From Daucus carota subsp. sativus (taxonomy: Eukaryota > Streptophyta > Magnoliopsida > Apiales > Apiaceae): a stretch of 64,000 bases of DNA. The notes under the pieces were generated by a model. That model did not search any database and was not told where the DNA came from. It saw only the letters and a program-made list of their open reading frames with translations. Location of the stretch: the NCBI RefSeq assembly GCF_001625215.2, contig NC_030383.2:2492779-2556778 (forward strand), read 5' to 3'. Both the position numbers and the translations under genes were made by a program. This document shows, one piece after another, positions 11,009 through 21,577 of this stretch (positions are counted from its first letter, which is position 1; every line of letters starts with the position of its first letter).

Positions 11009-11579
11009 TGTTAGGTCCTATAAATTCACTATATAATCTGATATAGCTATCACAATCTGTAACACAGTAAGACAATATAAGAGATTGAAAGCAATAAACT
11101 CTTATATTCACAAAGCTTGAATGGTTACAAAAACTCTCTCAGTGATTTATATTGTATCACTAAGAGCTGCTAGGGTTCTTAACAATATACTCGATAACTC
11201 AACTCATATAGAGTAACCCTAATCTGTGTTTATATAGACACAGTTACAAAATCAATCTCTGATTTGATATCCTATAAATCAGCTAATAAATCTATCAATC
11301 AAAGATTGCTCCAGTTTTCTGTTTAGTTTCCATAGTCAGCAAATCACTCCTCAGCTTCTATCCTTCCTTGAAGTATATCCGCTTCTGAGCTCTTTCCACG
11401 TGTAAACTCTGTCGAGTCTTGACTATGTAAACTCTGATCAGACTTTATCAAACTCTGTCAGACTTTATCAAACTCTGTCAGACTTTACTAGACTCTGATC
11501 AGCTTCCATATTAAACTCTGATGATTCCTGTTCTAAAACAAACCTTAAGAACATCAGTAATCATCAATTATATCTAACA
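11009..11579 (-). repeat. Copia 5' LTR (right)
   Basis: A 571-bp partner of the LTR at 598-1168, differing at 11094 only. As the 5' LTR of the minus-strand element it should hold the promoter; the minus-strand CTATATAAA near 11229-11237 is a good TATA-box candidate. The target duplication AAGGC follows at 11580. Confidence 0.95.
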
Positions 11580-12782
11580 AAGGCGTTTATCCGAATCATT
11601 AAAACCGGGAGGATTCAAAGGTGTTTGAATTGGGTTAGAAAATGAGTTCAGACTTTGGGTTGGGCAAGAGTTTGGGTTGGGCCTTTGAAAATTTGTTTGA
11701 GGAGTTTGAAAAGAAGTTGGGCCTTGATTTTGAAAAATTTGACCTTGGGTCCATGAGAAATTTGGGTGATTTCTCCACCCGGGATTATATGCAAACGCAT
11801 CATTCCTAGGATTTTGAAACATCGCATTTACTTGTTCAAGTTCATGCGAAGGTTGGGTTCCGGGATTTTGAAAATTGTAATTAGGGAGCATCGACATTTG
11901 TGGGGGAGATTTACAAGTTTCTAACGCTTCAAGTCTCCTAGTTAGGGTGGCTAGTTTGGCATCGGTTGCCACATTGTTTCCTATTGAATGCAAACCCCTA
12001 GCAATAGACGACTGAATTGACTTTTTGGGCTCCCTAGTTGACTCCCACATCATAGTCTTTTCCGCTAAATCCTCGAAAAATTCCCACCCTTGGTCCTCAT
12101 CTTTTTCCATGAATTTACCTTGGCACATAGACTCTAATAACGCGGTGGTTTGACTATCTAAGGCCTCGTACACAATCTTACAAAGTCTCCATTTCTCTAT
12201 TCCATGGTGAGGGCATTGTGATAAAAGATTTTTGAAACGGTCAAAGAAAATCCAAAAAGACTCATTTTCCTTTTGATGAAATTGATTTATTTCATTTGTA
12301 ATTCGAGTAGTCTTATGATTTGGAAAATACTTTTTAAGAAACACCACAACGAACCCCTCCCACGTGGAAATATAATTAACGGGAAGACTATATAACCATT
12401 TTTTCGCATTCTCCTTAAGCGCAAAATTAATGAGCCTAAGTCTAATCGAATCTTCCGTTAATTGGTGGAGCTTTTGGAGGGAACAAACTTCTTCGAACTC
12501 TTGAATGAAAAGATAAGGATCCTCACCCTCACTCCCGGTAAATTTAGGTAACATGCTAATGTGGTGAGCTTTGATTTCAAAATTGTTCCCATTTACGGGA
12601 GGAAGGGTGATGCACGAAGGTTGACTTGAACGAGATGGATAACAACGATCCTTGAGTGAAAGGGCCATGTTTACTATCGGTTCTAGAACTTCTAGGGTTT
12701 CGGAATCCGAAGAGGACGAGGGAATCTCGATTATAGGTCTTACTAATCTAGATGACTCGTTCCTAACCCAAGTAGTTCGCAT
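11580..12782 (-). pseudogene. gag: Gypsy gag, N-terminal part, interrupted by copia
   Basis: About 400 codons from ATG at 12782. The central part is a retrotransposon-gag capsid domain (LPKFTGSEGEDPYLFIQEFEE, LINFALKENAKKWLYSLP, FWIFFDRFKNLLSQCPHHG), followed by an Asn/Gln/Pro-rich tail. The frame ends just inside the copia LTR. It is otherwise intact and continues in frame at 597 on the other side of the insertion. The product would be the capsid/nucleocapsid precursor of the Athila/Tat element. Confidence 0.88.
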
Positions 12783-13733
12783 AAACTAGATAGTAAACAC
12801 GTAGCAAGTAAGTGCGAAAAATTAAAACACACAAAAGAAAGGGTGTAAAAGAGAAAGAAAAACCTAAATCTAGGGTTCCTTAAAAAGAATTGAACTAGAC
12901 CTTGCTCCTAACTTTAAGGACCACCAAAAACTCGATAAATCCAAAATTATTCGGACCGGTTTGGCCAGTTTGGAGCAGGCATTGCCAAGAGGCCAATCTC
13001 CGCGCTTAGACACCAAACCTTAATCGGCCAGGTAAGCTTTCGCTTGTCCTTAGACACCGAAAAGTCGGAATAATTAAAGATTAACTCGTTCTTTAGGTAC
13101 CTTCCTAATTGAGCGCGAATTCCTAGGGGCTAACGTCTAATTCAATTTTATTAAAAGGCTAAGGAATGCAAAATGAAGAAATTAGTTGTTGTGGGCCAAG
13201 GAAAGAGTGATGAAATCCCTTCCCTTATCTTATGAGTGGTTTTGCCCTTAAGATTTATTTAAAATGATGCACCACACAACGAGATAATTAAAGCGATAAA
13301 CAACTATGGATGCTCTAAACTACGTGTTTTAATCTAGAGAAAAGAAAGAAATTAACGCACCTTAGGGTCCTCCAGCGATCACCACAATTAAAGGTACGAA
13401 AATTTAAAAACAAAAATTAAAATCTAAATGATGTGCCCTAAGTGTAAAAATGCATGATGCAACACATATTTAATTCTAACTACTATTTTTGGATTTTAAA
13501 TTTTAAATTTGTTTGTGTTTTTTTTAATTTTCAAATTTGTTTGTGATTTTCTAAATAAAAACGAAAAATAAGAGTGGAGAGATACGGGCTACCAAAGCAA
13601 GCTTCCAAATCCGTGCAAAATTTGTTCACTTTACTCCATTATTCCCGAATATTCCTCCTCGAAATAAAAACAAAAATAGTGAGAAACAAACTAATCCGAA
13701 AGATTAAAAATAAAGGAGCGAAAAATTAATTTT
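12783..13733 (-). other. Gypsy 5' leader between PBS and gag
   Basis: About 950 bp without a supported ORF between the primer binding site and the gag ATG. Long untranslated leaders are usual in this lineage. Nothing else is recognised. Confidence 0.65.
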
Positions 13734-13753
13734 AATCCCCGGCAGCGGCGCCA
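13734..13753 (-). promoter_or_regulatory. Gypsy primer binding site (tRNA-Asp type)
   Basis: On the minus strand TGGCGCCGCTGCCGGGGATT lies about 9 bp inside the LTR end. This is close to the TGGCGCCGTTGCCGGGGA primer site typical of plant Athila/Tat elements. Confidence 0.88.
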
Positions 13754-14979
13754 AAAACTTGATGTGCTCGAAAAGAGATTTTAAAAATAATCGCAAGCGC
13801 ACGATCACCGTTTTAATATTTATGATTCGATCCACAGAGATTAAAATTATTTTTCGCTACCTATTATTAACCTAGGCGAATTAGAACATTTAATTAGTGA
13901 GAATTGGTTTAAGAATTTAATCTAGAAATATTTACTACTAAAAAAAAAAACAATTAAACTAATTAATAATGACGTAATGATTTTACCTACTAAATTAATC
14001 TACCAATGATGACTTATCCAACAAAGTAAAAACAAAACTCGGAAAAGGGCTGCCAAACAGACTTGACTCGGCCAAATGATTATGAAACTACCAGCAGAAA
14101 CTATACCCATGTACACTCAGCAGAAATCGATTTAAAATTAAAACTTAAACAAAAATAAAGCACAACTAACACATGACTACGGCAAAACGCACACCACTGC
14201 TCTGAATCAAATCAACTAAAACCAGCCTCAACAATTTAACTTAACGTAATGAATTCAACAAAACAGCAGAGAATAAACGACGCAGCCAAAACATAAGACA
14301 CACCCAGCCATTAACTCGATACTCCGATAAGAAAACAGAGACAAACCAACAACGAAATTGCAGCAGCAAAACAGGGGAAAACGACGCAGCATATGACTCG
14401 ACTATGGACTCAACAGCGAAAAACGACTCGGCAAAGATCAACTGACCCACTCGACAGTGGACTCGAAATAGAGAAAACCCAGCAAAAACAGAACTGAAAC
14501 CGCAGCAGCAAACTCGCAGACAAAACTAACCCAACAAAAGAAAGAAATACGCAGTACTAACTACTCAGCAACACAGACTTGAATCAACCGAGTCACAAAC
14601 TCGGCACAACTGACTCAGTACATACCCACGCAGCAGAGAACAGGGGAAACGCAGCAACTAATACAAAAACGATACTCAACTTCAGCCATCAGAATCTAAA
14701 TCGCAAAACAAACTCAGACTCGGGCAATACTGCACAGCAACGAGACAAACTCGTCTAATCGACTCAGTAAGAAACGGAAAAAGCAATATTCATAACTCAA
14801 AACCAGAACTCGGAAAACCGGACTCGGCGACTCGTAGGTGAACAGGAAACGAAAGAACTCAGTGAAATAACTCTACTCGACAAAAGTAAAACTCGATTTA
14901 AAGATTAGTGATTGTGGGGTTTGTTAAAACGAAACAGAGGATATGAATGTTTTCACTAGTACAAACTGGACTTTCTGCG

Positions 14980-15335
14980 TCGGTCAAATAACCCCTAAGG
15001 CGTCGGTTAAGTGGCGTAGCAAATGTAGGAGACGCTATAGGTATAGGCCTATAGCGTCGGTTAAATTGATGACGCTAATGGTTGATTTTTAGCGTCGGTA
15101 GTCAGTAATGCCGACGCTATTGGTCTACCAATTGCGTCGGTTCTCAGAAACGCCGACGCTATTGGTCTGACCATTTGCGTCGGTTCTGTAAAACGCCGAC
15201 GCTCTTGGTCTACCTACTGCGTCGGTTCTGGAAAACGCCGACGCTGTTGGTCTACCTATTGCGTCGGTTCTGGAAAACACCGACGCCAAATCCTGACCAA
15301 TTGCGTCGGCTGTCTGAATAACCGACGCCTAAAGT
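14980..15335. repeat. CACTA left subterminal repeats
   Basis: About seven degenerate units of roughly 43 bp. Each holds a GCGTCGGTT and a GCCGACGCT half that can pair with each other. Such arrays are transposase-binding sites in CACTA elements. Confidence 0.8.
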
Positions 15336-15339
15336 ATAT

Positions 15340-17241
15340 TTTTTTTAAAAATATATATTATTTTTATTTTCGTGTGAACATCTAGCAATTCAACATCGTC
15401 ATAAGAATAACCTCAAGTTACATAAGAAAAATGGACCATAAATTTGATCTCATTAATAAAAAAAAATACAAAAGTATTATGAAAGTTTAATACATAAGAA
15501 TATGCATCTAGCGTAATATTTCAATACATGAAAACTTCAACTGATATATTTGATACATCAGACTAGACTAGCTGTAATATTTCAACTAAAATGAATACTT
15601 TCTGGCTTCGCAAGATAGATGTGCAAGGTCACCTTAGTCTAGTCTGATGTCTACTGCTTTGTACGTTGTACCTTTGTACCTGCAGTCCACAGTCCACACT
15701 GTAAAGCTACATTGTTAACAAGTAGCAACTATAATTTTAATAACCAAATACATAAGTTGTAACTTTAGTAGTTAGCAAGGATATATATCTGTGTACAAGT
15801 TCTGAAGACCGTGGATGCAAACCAACTGTGAAGCCTCAAACACCCGCAGTTCTTGTTTCTCGCACGGAATGGCAAGTTCAATGACAAAGACTACGTATAG
15901 AAGTAGGTATAACATATAATTAATTTGCATTACATATACACCCAAGTCCACCTGAAATTGGATAAGAGACAAACACAAGGGATTAAAACAGTTAAAAGAT
16001 AAGCATGCCGGATGCCTCCCAAATTACTGGTTAGCAAAATGGGAAAAACATGTCAGCAAAATATTATATTAGATGGCTCCATATATTACTCACGTTCCAG
16101 GGAAATCATATATCAAAATATGTAATACAAGTTTTAGATATATACTGTATAAAACATTCAATGGAACCTAAAAGAAAAGCGTGAAAATACCTTCACATCA
16201 AGTACTGGAGCTAGCAAGATCGAAGTCCACGGTATAATCATATTCAATGGTCGAAATAACGGAAGCCACAAATTTCAAGAATATGAATAGGTACCTAAAA
16301 ACAATACATGAAACTGATTCAAAACAATCTAAAAAGCAAGTCAACAGATACAAAACAATAAACTTAGTGGGTTTGCATAAATTTCACTCAGTGACACTGG
16401 AACAAAAATATTTAACATCTACACTATTAGTTCTGTGTTTGGATAGAAGTACAATACTTGAATATCAGCCAGTGATTTTGACTTTGTAAAAGCTGCTAGA
16501 ACACTAACCTAATGTTTACTTCTTCACAGAATTCAAAAGCTCAAATCTCCGCATTCAAATTGTATATTAAATTGTCTCAAGGTCTTACTACATTGTATCT
16601 ATACTGCAGGCGTTCATGTTAGCAACATAGCTTTTGCAGTCATGTTTTAAGAGCCAAAATTGGAAAATGACTTGCAAAAAAGATGTGAAAATGGAGCAAG
16701 TTTTTTCTATTTCAGTGCAACCAGTTACAGAATTCAAAACATATAAAAAAAATGTTATATGAACTAACATGTAAGATAAAAGGAATTAGGCCTTCCTAGA
16801 GTAAAAACAAGTCAGCCACCATATATAAAATTCATGATAATGCACTAGCAAGTTAAGAAGAATTACCATTTGGATCAGCATTTTCAGCTATTTGAAGGGC
16901 ATCTGAGCTGGCAAGATAAGAGTTATATCAATACAAGTCCCCGCCATTTGATGTCGTACCAATTCAACACACCTGCTTTTCATTTAATAATATAAACCTC
17001 GGTTATAATGACAGGACAAGCTCCAGCAGTAGGAACAACAATCAAAATAGCTTTAGTTCCAACAGATTTAAAACCAATTTTCTCCAGGTACAACCTCTTA
17101 AAGAAGCTGTGCCATAGAAGTATACAAACTGTGAGATAAATGACCGCGTTGTGGTCCTTGAAGAAAATTTCAGCCTTACATGAGTATTAATTCTGTCCAG
17201 TTAGAGGAGGAAAAAGAAATTTTGGTATAGCGTATACCAGC
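15340..17241. other. CACTA interior, left part, unassigned
   Basis: AT-rich sequence with several short minus-strand coding-looking patches (for example 15772-15978, about 16866-16918 and about 16990-17100). They may be further captured exons. I could not assign them to any family. Confidence 0.4.
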
Positions 17242-17448
17242 ACTGGTAATTGAAGCTGCTCTCTGTGAAATAAACTATTCCATTACCCTGGTCAATGTCC
17301 AAAACCTTAGCAAAATAGAACAGAACGTTTCCATGTAAGCATCTGCAATATAGAGATCTTCTATTCTTTCATTAAACCGTGAGCCCAATGGACGTCCACA
17401 AATGTGCTCTTTTTCTTCGTGATCATATAATCCTTGACAGCCATCTCT
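17242..17448 (-). pseudogene. Captured strictosidine synthase-like gene fragment (inside CACTA)
   Basis: On the minus strand two adjoining patches translate to family landmarks. The first reads DGCQGLYDHEEKEHICGRPL followed by GSRFN...DLYIADAY (about 17448-17350). The second, in another frame, reads VLDIDQGNGIVYFTESS then NYQ (17305-17242). They match the order of the strictosidine synthase-like beta-propeller family: CGRPLGLRF, DLYIADAY, then the GIVYFTDSS strand. The frame change between the patches and the missing middle show it is a broken fragment. Strictosidine synthase-like proteins usually lack true alkaloid synthase activity, so no pathway should be inferred. Confidence 0.7.
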
Positions 17449-17697
17449 GCTAAATGCACAAGTACCTCAGCTATCAAACCTGTTTACATCTTGCAAGTCA
17501 ACTAACTACTCTCATACATAGTAACTCTGAATTGTTTTGGACACAGGTTTCTCGGTGATACTTATACTAATAGGACACTATTCTACCAAGTTCTTCACTA
17601 TATAAATTGCAAGTAATTTAAGTTAACATAGGCATGCTCAAGATCATAGCAGAAGAATAAGTATATTTACATCAAGCACTACCACTACAAGGAACTC

Positions 17698-18329
17698 ACA
17701 ACATCAGTGCCAATATGAAGTCAAATGATTGATCAATGGCCTTTATATGATCTTAATTTCCCCAGTCCAGCTCTGCAACGTTGATAGAACCTACAGGAAC
17801 TAAAGAATACGTTTTCACTAATTGTAAACAGTGATGACACCACATATATTGATTAACTTTTTGAAACGAATCCCAGCACTATATTTAAAGTATGAATTAA
17901 CACAGTTACAGTAGACATAAAAGGAAGACCTAAACAGTGAAATACAACGAAATCAGAAGTAGACTAATTTTCAAAGTCGAGCATCAGATGAATACTGAAA
18001 ACTAAACTTAGATGCCAGAAACATGCATGCTACCTGTATCCGGATTTTTTTGCATAATCCGGAAAGTGTTGGGCTCAACATTTCTCATTAGCAAGGGCAA
18101 AACCTCAGTTTGATCTGTAGAAATTACATCACATCCCAACAGCGACATGCCTGTGAAGGTAGATATAAGTCAGACTAAGTACTATCCAATGCACTCAAGA
18201 AAACATAACTATAAAGTACAATATACTACTATAATCACATCACTATAAATTCCACACTGAGATGAAATATCTTGAACGGAACTCACCAAATCCAGCGGCA
18301 GCAACCGCCGTGCCGCCTCCAATTGCCAA
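17698..18329 (-). pseudogene. Captured METTL21-like methyltransferase gene fragment (inside CACTA)
   Basis: Three minus-strand exons with splice-like borders are visible. The first, 18329-18287, is a glycine-rich SAM-binding loop ending AAAGFG, with a gtgagt donor. The second, 18150-18034, contains MSLLGCDVISTDQTEVLPLL, the post-motif-I strand, and ends at a GTAG donor. The third, 17790 to about 17698, encodes VAELDWGN, then an in-frame TAA, DHIKAIDQSFDFI and a one-base loss near the conserved GTDVV. The family is the METTL21-type lysine methyltransferase-like group. The retained introns point to capture at DNA level. The stop and frameshift make it a pseudogene. Confidence 0.72.
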
Positions 18330-18838
18330 TCAACCCCACAGCTCCAACTCCGTATACAAACACCAATCAAAACGCACACACACCATCGACACCCAAATCA
18401 CAGTATACAATACATACACACGCAACTCAGCCACCGCTCGACTAAATCACCACCACCTACAATCCCTCCGTCTCTCACCGACAACGGCGTCGCCGCCGAT
18501 AACTCGAACTCATCAGACACAACCGACAACAATCGTATATATATACACATACATATAATTACACACATAACTCAGCTTGAATTACGGATGAATTAATCTC
18601 ATAAAAATCAATGGGAAGTGTGAGAAACCCTAGCCTTTCCTTGCCCCCAAATCGCACCGCCTCTGCTGCTGCAAACCGATGTTCTGTTTTTGTGTGTTTT
18701 TCATTTATTGATTAATTTATTTTTTTTTTGAAACATCATGTTTATTAATTGTTAAAATTCTATTTATATTTATATGTAAGTAGTTGAACACACACGTAGT
18801 CACGTACCCAGAGCTGCTTTCCCATTTCTTTTTATTTA

Positions 18839-19290
18839 GGGGGTGTTTGAAAGTTAGAGGTTTGGAGTAAAATTAGAGGTTTTGGGTGTTTTAGAGGTTT
18901 GACTATTTCAATCCGCTAATGTTAGTGTTTGGTATTTAGCGGATTGAAATAGAGGTTTGGGATAAAAAAAGCTAATTTGAGGAGCTTTTTGGGTTAGCGG
19001 TTTGGGTATGTGACACAAAAAGCTTATCAAACAGCTATTTACCAAACAGTTTTACAAAAAACCGTTAATTCAATCCGCTATTCAAAACATTTATTTAAAT
19101 CAGCTAGTCAAAACATCAAATTCAATCCGCTAACTGCTAATTACCAAACAGGGCCTAAGCCCCGATAGCAATACTACGTGTACACTACACAATTGCTACC
19201 TCTAACAGCTAACCGCTAACTGCTAATTACCAAACAGGGCATAAGCCCCGATAGCAATACTACGTGTACACTACACAATTGCTACCTCAC
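18839..19290. mobile_element. MITE-like insert with 86-bp tandem duplication at its right end
   Basis: The left end GGGTGTTTG and the right end CCAAACAGGGCC are imperfect inverted ends of the kind found in hAT-like MITEs. AATCCGCTA motifs recur inside in both orientations. The right-hand part, including the terminus and CCCCGATAGCAATACTACG downstream, is repeated with an 86-bp period (about 19127-19203 and 19213-19289). It is nested in the CACTA element. Confidence 0.5.
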
Positions 19291-20199
19291 TGCATTCTTT
19301 TAAAACTAAAAGAATAAATTTATGAAAATTTATTTATATGTAAAAATATCCACCCCAATTTAAAAATAAAAATTATTTCCATCAAAACAAAATTCGGGGT
19401 TCAAAAATCTGTTTTCAAATCTAAAAATAAACTTTCTAATATTTTCAAAAAAAAAGAAATAAATAAATCCCAAATAGCTCATATTTGCAAAAATAATATT
19501 TTATAAAAGCTTTTTTTATTTTCACAAATGAAGCTCAAAATCATTTTTTAATTGTAAATAATTAAAATAATTATAAAAATATCAAAATTTGAATAACTTA
19601 GTGATTAAAATCATATAAACTTTTAGGCTTAAATAAAATAAAATTTTTATTTGAAAATCAAAAGAATATTTTGATTTCTCAAAAAGAATATAATAAATTC
19701 AAATTCTAAACTATCCGCTCGAACAGAAAATAAATGATTAAAATTGTACAACTAACATGTAATACAATTAAATCAAATAATCATATAATAGCAGCAACTC
19801 GCGAAATTGTTTTTGAAAATCCAACAAATTGGAATAATATATAAAATTTCATTCATCTTATTTTCGAAAATTAATAATAAATAAATAAATAATCGCTGAA
19901 AATTCTGAATCGTTACATTTATATATCATAAAATTTGAATTTTAAAATTATATTATATATAATAGAATATTGAATTTATATAAAAATATATTTTTAAATT
20001 ATAATATATATTTTTTTAATTAAATTTAATTATAAGATTATATATTTAATAATAAATATTTCGAATTCTTGGTTATATATTATATGATATAATTTCAAAC
20101 ATAATATTAAAAATATATTATACATATAATCATATCAAAGTATAGTTATAAAATTATATTATTCTATAATATAATATAATTTTAAATAAATATAACATC
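19290..20199. other. CACTA interior, right part, AT-rich
   Basis: Very AT-rich sequence with no supported gene or repeat beyond simple A/T tracts. Confidence 0.6.
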
Positions 20200-20530
20200 T
20201 AAAGCGTCGTCATTCTCTTGACCGATGCTAGAAGTGAACCTACAGCATCGGCATTCTTGTGACCGACGCTACAAGTGAACCTATAGCGTCGGCATTCTGC
20301 CGGCCGACGCTACAAGTGAACCTATAGCGTCGGCATTATCCCGACCGACGCTACAAGTGAACCTATAGCGTCGGCATTCTCCCGACCGACGCTACAAGTG
20401 AACCTATAGCGTCGGCATTCTCTTGACCGACGCTACAAGTGAACCTATAGCGTCGGCGTTTTGCCCGACCGACGCATAAAAGTATCTACAGCGTCGGTTC
20501 TGTCTTTAACCGACGCTAAAAGGGCGACGC
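20200..20530. repeat. CACTA right subterminal repeats, 41-bp period
   Basis: About seven units with a 41-bp period. Each contains CTACAAGTGAACCTATAGCG followed by TCGGCATTCT. The unit differs from the roughly 43-bp unit at the left end but shares the GCGTCGG core. Confidence 0.85.
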
Positions 20531-20556
20531 AGAAAGTCATTTTTGTACTAGTGTTT

Positions 20557-21356
20557 TAACGAAACAGGGGAATGAGTGTTTGTTTTGCTTAAAAACAAAG
20601 TTCAGCATAATTAACTAAATGGATAAAAAGAAAGTAAAATAAAAGAACTGCTGATTGTTTTATGCGAGTAATATAAACTGCCGAATTAACTTATAATTAT
20701 ATGGTAATCCAACCCCCCACACAAATTATCTTTTGTGCTAGAGTTTAAATTTCTTCCAAAAATTAAAACTAACAATTGAAAGATCTACACTAATCACAAG
20801 CTCAATGATTCTTCCTTTCCCAAAAGCCCTTAAGCATATATGGTGGTACTAAGAATCATGTCACTTGAAGAACATAAATTAAAAAGACAATATAAGATTA
20901 AACTAAAAGAGATTTGCATAGAAATTAAAAAGTGTATACAAGCTTGGAAAGGAAATTGGGGCTAGAAAATGTAAATCTATCTAAGATGCTAACTATAGAA
21001 ATGACTAGGTAGAAAAGGTGAGTAGGTGGCTAGGTTGCTAGGTTACTAGGTAGGTTGGTGATTACAAGTAAAGAGAAGGGGGTATTTATAACTAAAGAAT
21101 TAGGGTTTGGGGGTAGGGTGGCTCAATCTTGACCATCCATGTGCCTTGTGTGTTGGGAAGATTGTGGCCCTCCATGTGTCCCTTACTTACCAATTCCTTT
21201 TTTTCTTCTTTTCCTTTTCTTTTTCTTCTTTTTCTTGCATTTTCTCTTCTTTCTTTATTTATATACAATTTCCTGAAATAAAATAAATAAGCGATTAATA
21301 CTACGAAAATAAACAAAAAAATAGGCACTTAAATATGCAAAAATATGGACTAATCA
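20557..21356. other. Gypsy LTR, distal part
   Basis: Continuation of the gypsy LTR right of the CACTA element. The first 30 bases resemble the LTR sequence just left of the CACTA (AACGAAACAG.GG), a short tandem duplication that predates the insertion. No gene is seen. Confidence 0.6.
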
Positions 21357-21577
21357 AGGACCATAGGAGCCTCTGATATAGGGAAATCAAAATCCTGTGA
21401 GACTTTAAAGAGTCTCTTGGAGGAAGATAACTGTGGATCCATTTCTATGAATGAAGCTTCATCATATGCATCCAGTGAATCTCCGAAGGAGCGTCCTGGG
21501 CTTTCAAAGGAGGTATTCATGTTTGCTAACCAATTATAAGAAAAGCTCTCAATAGACAGATTTTGGTATGTTTCCAT
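21357..21577 (-). pseudogene. MAKR6-like gene copy A, truncated by the gypsy LTR
   Basis: It begins METYQNLSIESFSYNW and runs through DAYDEASFIEMDPQLSSSKR and FKVSQDFDFPISEAP, the N-terminal third of membrane-associated kinase regulators related to MAKR6 (small basic plant proteins that bind the plasma membrane and modulate receptor kinase signalling). It ends after about 73 codons where the gypsy LTR begins. Without that insertion this copy shows no other lesion in the visible part, so it may have been the intact parent gene. The remainder should lie left of the window. Confidence 0.75.

Larger units (their letters stand above)
598..11579 (-). mobile_element. Complete Ty1/copia retrotransposon, SIRE (Sirevirus)-like, with third ORF
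   Basis: This 10,982-bp element is bounded by two 571-bp LTRs (TGTTAG...CTAACA) and a perfect 5-bp target duplication. Reading right to left: LTR, PBS for initiator tRNA-Met, Gag (743 aa), Pol (1095 aa; PR-INT-RT-RH order, hence copia), a 1.36-kb spacer, a split third ORF, a polypurine tract and the 3' LTR. The RT region around YVDDIIFGS, the large gag and the extra 3' ORF point to the SIRE lineage. The LTRs differ at one base (683 G versus 11094 A), so insertion is recent. Gag and Pol are uninterrupted and the element could be an active autonomous copy. The third ORF shows a frame break. It sits in gypsy gag. Confidence 0.95.
14954..20553. mobile_element. Non-autonomous CACTA (En/Spm) transposon carrying host gene fragments
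   Basis: The left end reads CACTAGTACAAA and the right end TTTTGTACTAGTG, giving matching CACTA inverted ends. The flanks are TTT at 14951-14953 and 20554-20556 (3-bp target duplication). Both ends carry dense subterminal repeats built on GCGTCGG/CCGACGC. No transposase (TNPA/TNPD) ORF is visible in the 5600 bp, so it must be mobilised in trans. The interior carries decayed exons of host genes on the minus strand (17242-18329) and a MITE-like insert (about 18839-19155). It lies inside the gypsy LTR. Confidence 0.92.
1..21356 (-). mobile_element. Ty3/gypsy LTR retrotransposon (Athila/Tat-like), partial, host of nested insertions
   Basis: The element runs right to left: 5' LTR (13763-21356), primer binding site, leader, gag (12782 down to 11580), then gag continues at 597 down to 1 and off the left edge. 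The lineage call rests on the PBS, the gag domain, and a downstream segment with the PYPQRLIPP and NIPLLDAI signatures usual before the protease in Athila/Tat elements. Two later insertions split it: a copia element in gag and a CACTA element in the LTR. The right end abuts MAKR copy A, so the element probably inserted into that gene; the other half of the gene and the 3' LTR should lie left of the window. It has no complete coding capacity here. Confidence 0.85.
13763..21356 (-). repeat. Gypsy 5' LTR, split by a CACTA transposon
   Basis: In element sense the LTR starts TGATTAGTCCATAT (21356 downward) and ends CGAGCACA (13763), giving TG...CA ends. Without the 5.6-kb CACTA insertion and its TTT duplication it is about 2.0 kb. 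Short ORFs in it (for example 14241-14450) look incidental. The right boundary is set by homology: from about 21357 the sequence matches MAKR copies. AGGAC at 21357-21361 should be one half of the target duplication, with the other outside the window. Confidence 0.75.

Noticed and set aside
18262..18558. Plus-strand ORF of 98 aa in the CACTA element
   Set aside because: It overlaps, in antisense, the captured methyltransferase 5' exon and is low-complexity (Thr/His/Pro). The minus strand gives family motifs and splice sites.
20200..20530. Regular short direct repeats resembling a CRISPR array
   Set aside because: The spacers are as conserved as the repeats, the array lies at the end of a CACTA element, and the genome is a plant's. 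They are transposon subterminal repeats.
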